Below, piece after piece: positions 1 through 4,962 of a DNA stretch of 5,908 nucleotides. The position numbers and the translations under genes were made by a program. Numbering within the stretch: the stretch's first letter is position 1; the number at the start of each line of letters is the position of its first letter. The notes below the pieces were generated by a model. It had not been told where the DNA came from and made no database searches. It saw only the letters and a program-made list of their open reading frames with translations. This DNA is from Planctomycetota bacterium (GTDB lineage Bacteria; Planctomycetota; UBA1135; UBA2386), in NCBI GenBank assembly GCA_003235605.1, contig QJVU01000573.1, positions 1 to 5,908 on the forward strand. Direction: 5' to 3'.

Positions 1-406
1 GCTGGCGATCTCGCGTCTCGCGGTCCGGTTGAACGGCGTGCTGGGCATCGCCACCTTGCTGACGTTCCTTGCGTTCGGCACGCCCATCGTGTGCCTCTTC
101 GCGGACGCGCCGGCGGCTGTCGCCGAGAATGTCCGTTACCTGCGCTACATGGCGGTAGCTCAGCCCTTCCAGGCCCTGCAGGTGGCGTGCGAGCACACGA
201 TGATCGGCGCCGGCATGACACTGCCGGTGATGATCGGCAGTGTGACCATGAACGTTCTGCGCATCCCGTTGGCATGGGCCATGACGTCCTGGTGGAGCCT
301 CGGAGTCGGCGGCGTCTGGTGGGCGATCAACATCTCCTCCATAGGCAAGGGAGTGTGGATGTGGGTGCTCCACCGCCGACGACGATGGCTGCACGTCACC
401 GTGTAG
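1..406 (+). CDS. MATE-family efflux transporter, C-terminal fragment (5' end outside window)
   Basis: Multidrug and toxic compound extrusion proteins are inner-membrane antiporters that export cationic compounds in exchange for Na+ or H+. Only the last 134 codons are visible. The frame is open from base 2, so the TTG at 29 is an internal codon, not the start. Three hydrophobic stretches are visible: one around VLGIATLLTFLAFGTPIVC, one around PVMIGSVTMNVLRIPLAWAM, and one around VGGVWWAINISSIGKGVWMW. The order is typical of a MATE C-terminal half: a G-A-G-M-T-L-P segment before a helix with N-V-L-R-I-P-L-A, then G-V-G-G-V-W-W-A-I, then a short basic tail (HRRRRW). The gene ends with TAG, 56 bases before the dehydratase gene. 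The family call rests on this pattern; the substrate cannot be inferred. Confidence 0.8.
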   Translation, partial: LAISRLAVRLNGVLGIATLLTFLAFGTPIVCLFADAPAAVAENVRYLRYMAVAQPFQALQVACEHTMIGAGMTLPVMIGSVTMNVLRIPLAWAMTSWWSLGVGGVWWAINISSIGKGVWMWVLHRRRRWLHVTV

Positions 407-409
407 CCA

Positions 410-456
410 ATAAAGCCTCGTCGGCGCTTTATCAGGGTCCCGACACGGGTACCCTG
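410..456 (+). other. Two adjacent hairpins between MATE and dehydratase genes
   Basis: The first hairpin is a perfect 7-bp inverted repeat, ATAAAGC (410-416) with GCTTTAT (426-432), around a 9-base loop. The second starts on the next base: CAGGGTCCCG (433-442) pairs with CGGG-T-ACCCTG (446-456), making 10 bp with one bulged T at 450 and a 3-base loop. There is no run of T after either stem, so neither is a classical intrinsic terminator. The second ends six bases before the dehydratase ATG, where a Shine-Dalgarno sequence would be expected and none is seen. The pair may therefore affect readthrough, mRNA stability or initiation. The structures are read from the sequence; the function is inferred. 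Confidence 0.45.
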
Positions 457-462
457 CAGCCC

Positions 463-939
463 ATGGGACGCGCCCTCGCGGAGCTTTCGGACCTGGACCT
501 TTCTCGCGACGTCGTTCCCGACGAGGAGTTGCGTCGCCTCGTGCCCCATGACCACGAGTTCCGGATGCTTGACGGCATCTGCCATCTCGACGTGGAGCGT
601 GGCCTCGTGATCGGCTACAAGGACTTCGGCGCGGATGCGTGGTGGGCCCGGGGCCATGTGCCGGGGCGACCGATCATGCCCGGCGTGTTGATGATCGAGG
701 GCTGTGCCCAGGCCGCGGCGGTGCTGATGAAGAAACGCGAGGGGCTCGGGCCGGAGAAGTTCATTGCCCTTGGCGGTGTGGACAGAGCGCGCTTCCGGGA
801 CGTCGTGATACCACCCGTGAGGATCCACTTCGCGTCGACGGTCGGGACCCGCGGCTCGCGCATGTTCCGATACCCGGCCCAGGCTCTCGTGGACCGTAAG
901 GTGGTCATGGAGATGGAACTCCTGGGGGTGCTCATCTGA
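463..939 (+). CDS. FabZ/FabA-like hotdog-fold beta-hydroxyacyl-ACP dehydratase
   Basis: The 158-residue product resembles (3R)-hydroxyacyl-ACP dehydratases, which remove water from the beta-hydroxyacyl intermediate of fatty-acid or related acyl-chain synthesis in the cytoplasm. L-V-P-H-D-H-E-F-R-M-L-D (residues 26-37) matches the LLPHRYPFLLVD-type start of the hotdog domain. G-H-V-P-G-R-P-I-M-P-G-V-L-M-I-E-G-C-A-Q (64-83) carries the catalytic pair His65 and Glu79, spaced 14 residues as in FabZ. The N-terminus is some 15 residues longer than in typical FabZ. The ATG at 463 was chosen because it is the nearest methionine ahead of the conserved region, but it has no visible Shine-Dalgarno sequence. 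The stop is TGA at 937-939. It may be a specialised paralogue rather than the housekeeping fabZ, since no other fatty-acid synthesis gene is present. Confidence 0.8.
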   Translation: MGRALAELSDLDLSRDVVPDEELRRLVPHDHEFRMLDGICHLDVERGLVIGYKDFGADAWWARGHVPGRPIMPGVLMIEGCAQAAAVLMKKREGLGPEKFIALGGVDRARFRDVVIPPVRIHFASTVGTRGSRMFRYPAQALVDRKVVMEMELLGVLI

Positions 940-1025
940 GCAGCTATCCCGACCTCGGTCCGCGACCTTTCCAGACTCCTGAGGACCAGGTCCCGTCTTC
1001 GCCCTCGATCAAGCTGCAGTTCCCG

Positions 1026-2870
1026 TTGCTGATCACGGCAGTGGTGGCGGCGGCCTGGGGGTGGTTCAGCTGGAACGCGTACTGGCAGAGCGATGACTTC
1101 CTCGCCCTGCAATACACCCAGAGCCTCGCGAACGCGTTCTCTGACTTCTGGGGAGCCCAGCTTGCCTTGCCGGCAGTGGCCTGCTTCTACCGGCCCTTGA
1201 TCACCCTCAGCTGGGCCCTGGACGGTGCACTTGGCGCGGCCCCCCCGGACCCGCTGGTCAGCCACCTGCACAACGCGATTCTCCATGGCCTGAACGCAGC
1301 CCTGGTGTGCGTAGTCGTGCACCGCCTCATGAACCGCGGCCAAGGCGCCGCCTACGTTGCCGGCCTTGTCTGGGGACTGTCCCCGGCCCACGCCGGAGCG
1401 GTGGCCTGGGCCTCGGGCCGCACCGGCATCTACGCCACGTTCTTCATGCTGCTGAGCATCTGGTTCATGCTGCGGTGGATGGACGGCAGACATCGCACAC
1501 GTCTCCTCTCCCTCGCATTCTTCGTGCTGGCGCTGCTGAGCAAGGAGCTGGCGATCGCGCTCCCGTTCGTCATCCTGGTGCTCGGCTACGGCATCGCCGA
1601 CCCCCGATACCGCATGATCTCGGCTTGGCGCCACGGCTGGCCCTACCTGGCTGTATTCGTGACCTACGTCATCTGGCGGCTGGTCCTGTTCCACCAGATC
1701 GGGGGCTACGAGAGCGGTCCCCTGGCGCCCCTCGACGCCATCTCGGGTCTCGTCACCTGGCTCCTGCGCGTCGCGAACCCTCTCCAGTACGGCGGTTACG
1801 GCTACCTGGCGGAGCTCACCGGCATGGATCTTTCCTGGACCCGGTGGCTGGGCTACCTGCCCGTTCCCCTTGCCGCCATTGCGATGTTCCGGTGGCCCGA
1901 CCGTGGCATGCTCATCGCCGTGGGCCTGCTTTGTCTGGTCTGTGCCGTCCCCACCTACGAGCACTGGGCAAGCACCCAGGACCTCAAGGAACTACGGCTC
2001 TTCTACCTGCCCGGGATCCTCGTCGCTGCGCTGGTCTCCTACAGCTGGCGTACCGGCGCGCTGGCTCTCTTGACCCTGCCGCTCCCCTTCCTGCAGCTTC
2101 AGCAGGATTACCGGGACACCTGGCAGGCGATGCGCACCCAGCACGAAGAGCTGCAGCGCTCCGCCAGCGACGACACCGGCCACGACACGTTCTTCGTCTG
2201 GGGCCTGGCCCGGCAGAACCAAGCCGGAACGGTGGTGGCATTCCACCTGGGCGTGGACCGCCTGCTGCGCCCACCCTTCGCTGGGGCAAAGCGCTGCATG
2301 GCGCTGAGACCCCTGGAGCCCCGTCCCGGCGCCTACCACCTGCCCTATGGCGATGTCGCCGGCGTTCCCTTCGGCCAGACCGTCAGCTTCCCCCGCCCGG
2401 GCATCATGGCCGGGCTTCCCCGAGCGTCCTTGGGGCACCTGGGCCTCGACTACCGGGGCCCCGAAGAGATCAGCCTCAGGGTGCTGGTGCAGATGTCCAA
2501 GGGCGAGGCCAACCCCTACGTGCGGATTCCGGGCAGGCGGGCAATGCGCTACCGAGTGACGGTCTTCACCGGCGGGGGCTACCTCACCACCTTCCTCGAC
2601 GACGAAGCCCCGGCTGGCTCCGAGGACGGAATGTTCTCCATCAAGAGCCTGCTCGAGGCCAGCTACCGCCAGGGCGGCAAGCCGTACGAGATGGCCCTGG
2701 CCCTCAGGGTGCCCAGCACCTTGGACCTGGACCGGTCCTTCCCGGTGCTGGTGGAGTTGGACGAGAACGATCACGGCGGGAAGGACCGGCCCTTCGATCC
2801 CACCCATGCCAACCGGGAGCCTCTGGGCCTGCGACTGGACCGCCGCTATGGCAGGATGGTCAAGCCATGA
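1026..2870 (+). CDS. TMTC/PMT-like GT-C membrane glycosyltransferase with soluble C-terminal domain
   Basis: A 614-residue protein (from TTG 1026) with many membrane segments in residues 1-355 and a non-membrane region of about 255 residues after it. The N-terminal half has the pattern of GT-C enzymes that use lipid-linked sugars: an acidic pair after the first helix (S-D-D-F, 22-25), F-Y-R-P-L (54-58), H-L-H-N (80-83), [14 protein letters not shown] (119-132), L-L-S-K-E (170-174) and F-Y-L-P-G (326-330). D23/D24 is the likely catalytic acidic site on the outer face of the membrane. TTG 1026 is the first ATG, GTG or TTG after an in-frame TAA at 897. It lacks a Shine-Dalgarno sequence and lies inside the first helix, so the true start may be CTG 936 (see findings). 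It ends ATGA, overlapping the next gene. Sugar and acceptor are unknown. Confidence 0.72.
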   Translation: MLITAVVAAAWGWFSWNAYWQSDDFLALQYTQSLANAFSDFWGAQLALPAVACFYRPLITLSWALDGALGAAPPDPLVSHLHNAILHGLNAALVCVVVHRLMNRGQGAAYVAGLVWGLSPAHAGAVAWASGRTGIYATFFMLLSIWFMLRWMDGRHRTRLLSLAFFVLALLSKELAIALPFVILVLGYGIADPRYRMISAWRHGWPYLAVFVTYVIWRLVLFHQIGGYESGPLAPLDAISGLVTWLLRVANPLQYGGYGYLAELTGMDLSWTRWLGYLPVPLAAIAMFRWPDRGMLIAVGLLCLVCAVPTYEHWASTQDLKELRLFYLPGILVAALVSYSWRTGALALLTLPLPFLQLQQDYRDTWQAMRTQHEELQRSASDDTGHDTFFVWGLARQNQAGTVVAFHLGVDRLLRPPFAGAKRCMALRPLEPRPGAYHLPYGDVAGVPFGQTVSFPRPGIMAGLPRASLGHLGLDYRGPEEISLRVLVQMSKGEANPYVRIPGRRAMRYRVTVFTGGGYLTTFLDDEAPAGSEDGMFSIKSLLEASYRQGGKPYEMALALRVPSTLDLDRSFPVLVELDENDHGGKDRPFDPTHANREPLGLRLDRRYGRMVKP

Positions 2871-3184
2871 ACACCACGGCCAGGCTCACCAAGGAGCAGG
2901 TCCAGAATGCCCTGGCGGAGCTGCCGGGGTGGGACCTCGAAGACGGCAAGCTCCACCGCCGGCTGCGATTCCCCGACTTCAAGGCGGCCCTCGGGTTCAT
3001 GGTCAGGGTCGGCTGCCATGCCGAGGCCAACAACCACCACCCGGAATGGCACAACGTCTACAACCGGGTGGAGGTGTGGTTGACCACCCACGACGCTGGC
3101 GGCCTCACCTGGAGGGACGTCGACCTGGCCCGGGAGATCGAGCGCTGCGCCGGGGCAGAATCCCCTCGCGGCACATCCGCGTAG
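2867..3184 (+). CDS. phhB: Pterin-4a-carbinolamine dehydratase
   Basis: A 105-residue protein of the PCD/DCoH family, which dehydrates 4a-hydroxytetrahydrobiopterin to quinonoid dihydropterin and so recycles the pterin cofactor of aromatic amino-acid hydroxylases. The family signature is complete: E53-x3-H57-H58-P59, then Tyr65, His75 and Asp84 with the expected spacings. The fold-start motif L-x-G-W and length are normal. It begins at an ATG overlapping the glycosyltransferase stop (ATGA, 2867-2870), so translation is probably coupled; AGGA at 2853-2856 is a plausible ribosome binding site 10 bases upstream. No phenylalanine hydroxylase or other pterin enzyme is in the window. In such lone cases the protein may act in general pterin repair or as a molybdopterin-related paralogue; that part is inference. 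Confidence 0.93.
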   Translation: MNTTARLTKEQVQNALAELPGWDLEDGKLHRRLRFPDFKAALGFMVRVGCHAEANNHHPEWHNVYNRVEVWLTTHDAGGLTWRDVDLAREIERCAGAESPRGTSA

Positions 3185-3204
3185 CGCGGCACTTCCAGAT
3201 AAAG

Positions 3205-3233
3205 CTTCCGCACCGTGCAGCGGGCACTAACAT
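3205..3233 (+). promoter_or_regulatory. Weak candidate promoter for the peroxiredoxin-thioredoxin unit
   Basis: TAACAT (3228-3233) could serve as a -10 box. CTTCCG (3205-3210) lies 17 bases upstream but is a poor match to a sigma-70 -35 box. The 127-base gap (3185-3311), against overlaps elsewhere, supports a separate transcription start for the peroxiredoxin unit. The exact boxes are uncertain, and no OxyR- or PerR-like operator was recognised. Confidence 0.25.
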
Positions 3234-3235
3234 GG

Positions 3236-3249
3236 CCCGTTTCGACGGG
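3236..3249 (+). other. Small UUCG-loop hairpin upstream of peroxiredoxin
   Basis: CCCGT (3236-3240) and ACGGG (3245-3249) form a perfect 5-bp stem closed by a TTCG tetraloop. A short T-rich run (GTTTTCTTC) begins a few bases later, at 3256. It could be a weak terminator for the upstream operon or a structure in the 5' leader of the peroxiredoxin mRNA. The T-run is too distant and interrupted for a confident terminator call. Confidence 0.3.
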
Positions 3250-3294
3250 AGGGTCGTTTTCTTCAGGTTCCGTTCCTCCGACCACTCTCTGACC

Positions 3295-3300
3295 AAGGAA
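3295..3300 (+). promoter_or_regulatory. Ribosome binding site of peroxiredoxin gene
   Basis: AAGGAA lies 11 bases before the ATG at 3312. It is the clearest Shine-Dalgarno-like sequence in the window and fixes the peroxiredoxin start, consistent with a strongly translated gene. Confidence 0.5.
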
Positions 3301-3311
3301 AGCAACAACCC

Positions 3312-3947
3312 ATGAGTCTACGTCTCGGCGACACTGCGCCCGACTTCACCCAGGAATCCACCCAGGGCACCATCAACTTCCACAAATGGCTCGGCAACAG
3401 CTGGGGCATCCTGTTCTCCCACCCGAAGGACTTCACGCCGGTGTGCACCACTGAGCTGGGCGAGGTAGCGCGCCTGAAGCCGGAGTGGGACAAGCGCAAT
3501 ATCAAGGTCATTGGCCTCTCCGTGGACAACATCTCGGATCATGAGAAGTGGTCCGCAGACATCGAGGAGACCCAGGGCGTCGGCGTCAACTTCCCGATTC
3601 TCGCCGACAAGGACCGCAAGGTGTCCCAGCTCTACGACATGATCCATCCGAACGTGAACGAGACCTTCACGGTCCGGTCGGTGTTCGTCATCGATGCCAA
3701 CAAGAAGATCCGGCTGGTCATCACGTATCCCCAGACCGCGGGACGCAACTTCCAGGAGATCCTGCGCACCATCGACTCCATGCAGCTGACCGACAAGTTC
3801 AAGGTGGCCACGCCGGTGAACTGGAAGAAGGGTGAGGACGTGATCATCGTCCCGACGGTAACCAACGAGGAAGCCAACAAGCTCTTCCCCAAGGGCTACA
3901 GGGAGATCAAGCCCTACCTGCGCACGACCCCGCAGCCCAACCTGTGA
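3312..3947 (+). CDS. 1-Cys peroxiredoxin (Prx6 type)
   Basis: A 211-residue cytosolic thiol peroxidase that reduces hydrogen peroxide and organic hydroperoxides. The active-site motif P-x3-T-x2-C is present as H-P-K-D-F-T-P-V-C-T-T-E, with peroxidatic Cys45, Thr42 and Pro38; the partner Arg is Arg122 (V-R-S-V-F-V-I-D). Cys45 is the only cysteine in the protein, so no resolving cysteine exists within the chain and an external thiol must reduce it. The long C-terminal domain (V-N-W-K-K-G-E-D-V-I-I-V-P, about 168-180) and the total length are typical of Prx6. The gene has its own ribosome binding site, and its stop overlaps the start of the thioredoxin-like gene (GTGA, 3944-3947), suggesting co-expression with a possible redox partner. 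Confidence 0.95.
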   Translation: MSLRLGDTAPDFTQESTQGTINFHKWLGNSWGILFSHPKDFTPVCTTELGEVARLKPEWDKRNIKVIGLSVDNISDHEKWSADIEETQGVGVNFPILADKDRKVSQLYDMIHPNVNETFTVRSVFVIDANKKIRLVITYPQTAGRNFQEILRTIDSMQLTDKFKVATPVNWKKGEDVIIVPTVTNEEANKLFPKGYREIKPYLRTTPQPNL

Positions 3948-4954
3948 GGCGAGCGCCTGTCTGGACCCTGATCATGTCCCTGGTGATGGGCGTCGTCCTG
4001 CCTGCACCCCACCTGTGCGGGCAGGACGAACCCACGTCACGCCGCAGGCAGCGGCAGCCCCGCGGGCATGAGACCCCCCAGGAAGAGCTGATCGCTCGCA
4101 AGGCCGCAGCCCTGGAGAAGCCGTTCTGCCGCGCCGCCACCTGGCACACCGACTTCAGCGCCGCCAAGGCCGAGGCCAGGCGCACCGGCAGGCCGATCTT
4201 CGCCTACTTCTCCCGATCCTACTGGCCCTGACCCCCCTGCGAGGCGCTGGAGAGGCGTGTCCTCGCCACCCGGGAATTCGTGGAGTTCTCCAGGGAGGTG
4301 GTGCTCTACCACCACCTCACCACCCATGTCGAGGGCGACAAGGACCAGGAGCTCCTTGCCCTCCTCTCCGATCGGGTGGCGTTCCCGACGGTGCTCTACC
4401 TGACTCCGGAAGGCAAGACCCTCCACAAGCATGTGGGAGACCGCACGACCCGCTCCTTCAGGAAGGAGATTCGCGGCTACTACCGGCTCCACCTTGCCAG
4501 GAAGGACCTGGCCGCCGGAAAGCAAGAAGCGCAGCTACAGGTCCTGGAGAACCAGCTGCACCTGGGCCTGCTGAAGCATGAAGAAGCCCTGAAGAGCTTT
4601 CGGGCTCTCGACCAGAAGCTGCTCCGCAGCCATCCCAAGGAGGCCGCGATGATCCGCCAGGCGCTGGTGCATCTCGAGGCGAAGGAGGTGTACTTCGGCA
4701 TCGTCAAGGGCAAGGCCTCCGCCGACCGGGACCGGAATCGGGCCAGACGCGCCCACCAGATGCTCCAGGCCAACCACATTCCGATGGACACCGACGCCTG
4801 GCGGTTCTGGAAGCTGCTGGTCCTCCACGCCGAGACGACAGGATCGAAAGAGCTCTTCGACCGTGCTGCCAGGGAGTACCTCCGCCTCGCGGAAGACAAG
4901 ATGTCCGCCGCCGAGAAGGAACGGATCGAGTCGCTCGCGCAGAAGCTCCGCTGA
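3944..4954 (+). CDS. Candidate selenoprotein: exported thioredoxin-like protein with U-P-P-C active site (in-frame TGA 4229-4231)
   Basis: Read through one in-frame TGA, this frame gives 336 residues. It starts at GTG, overlapping the peroxiredoxin stop. Residues 1-26 look like a Sec signal peptide: M-R-R, then a hydrophobic stretch to about G26; no canonical lipobox. A thioredoxin fold spans about 65-175: R-P-I-F-A-Y-F (83-89) is the usual beta strand, then S-Y-W-P-[TGA, 96]-P-P-C99-E, then a helix (A-L-E-R-R-V-L), then the cis-Pro motif F-P-T at 147-149 followed by V-L-Y-L-T-P-E-G-K. TGA thus replaces the first cysteine of CxxC, as in known UxxC selenoproteins. Residues about 180-336 are charged, helical and TPR-like, of unknown role. 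A SECIS-like hairpin follows the TGA. Likely role: extracytoplasmic thiol-disulfide exchange. Alternatives: a recently broken gene or a sequence error. Standard gene callers would split it into 3944-4231 and a piece beginning near 4280. Confidence 0.75.
4229..4231 (+). other. Probable selenocysteine codon (TGA) at residue 96
   Basis: This TGA is the only stop in the frame from 3944 to 4954. It sits at the catalytic first position of the thioredoxin CxxC motif, with Cys99 three residues later. The 16 codons from 4232 to 4279, before any possible restart, have G or C at 14 of 16 third positions and encode thioredoxin-like sequence, so the stop has not ended selection on the frame. The decoding as selenocysteine is inferred from position and the downstream hairpin. 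Confidence 0.7.
4239..4266 (+). promoter_or_regulatory. Bacterial SECIS-like hairpin downstream of in-frame TGA
   Basis: GCGAGG (4239-4244) pairs perfectly with CCTCGC (4261-4266). Above it, CGC (4245-4247) pairs with GCG (4255-4257), leaving a 3-base bulge TGT (4258-4260) on the 3' side and an apical loop TGGAGAG (4248-4254), or GGAGA if the T-G wobble closes. The loop begins 16-17 bases after the TGA and carries G at its start. This agrees with the known bacterial SECIS pattern: a coding-region stem-loop shortly 3' of the UGA, a guanine among the first two loop bases, and a small bulge. The bulge is on the 3' arm, unlike the bulged U of E. coli fdhF, but SelB hairpins vary between species. 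The hairpin encodes residues C-E-A-L-E-R-R-V-L-A. Confidence 0.6.
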
Positions 4955-4962
4955 CGCGAGCG

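Noticed and set aside
410..432. Intrinsic terminator for the MATE gene
   Set aside because: The stem is AT-rich at its base and not followed by a T-run, so it lacks the usual terminator layout; recorded as a hairpin only.
615..1964. 449-residue minus-strand open frame
   Set aside because: It lies opposite the dehydratase and glycosyltransferase genes, has low-complexity Gly/Arg/Gln/His-rich composition and no recognisable domain; long antisense frames are expected in GC-rich coding DNA.
1992..2807. 271-residue minus-strand open frame
   Set aside because: Fully antisense to the glycosyltransferase C-terminal half, with no family motif; a shadow of its codon bias.
3944..4231. Treating the thioredoxin-like gene as a 95-residue complete protein ending at TGA 4229-4231
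   Set aside because: It would stop inside the active-site motif, lacking the second Cys, cis-Pro and the rest of the fold, while the same frame continues with coding character for 241 codons.
4229..4231. General reassignment of TGA to tryptophan or glycine
   Set aside because: The dehydratase, glycosyltransferase, peroxiredoxin and thioredoxin-like genes all end at TGA, three of them at sensible gene junctions, so TGA works as a normal stop here.
4280..4954. Independent gene starting at GTG 4280
   Set aside because: No convincing Shine-Dalgarno precedes it, it would begin in the middle of a thioredoxin fold, and the 16 codons between the TGA and this GTG already read as the expected active-site helix.
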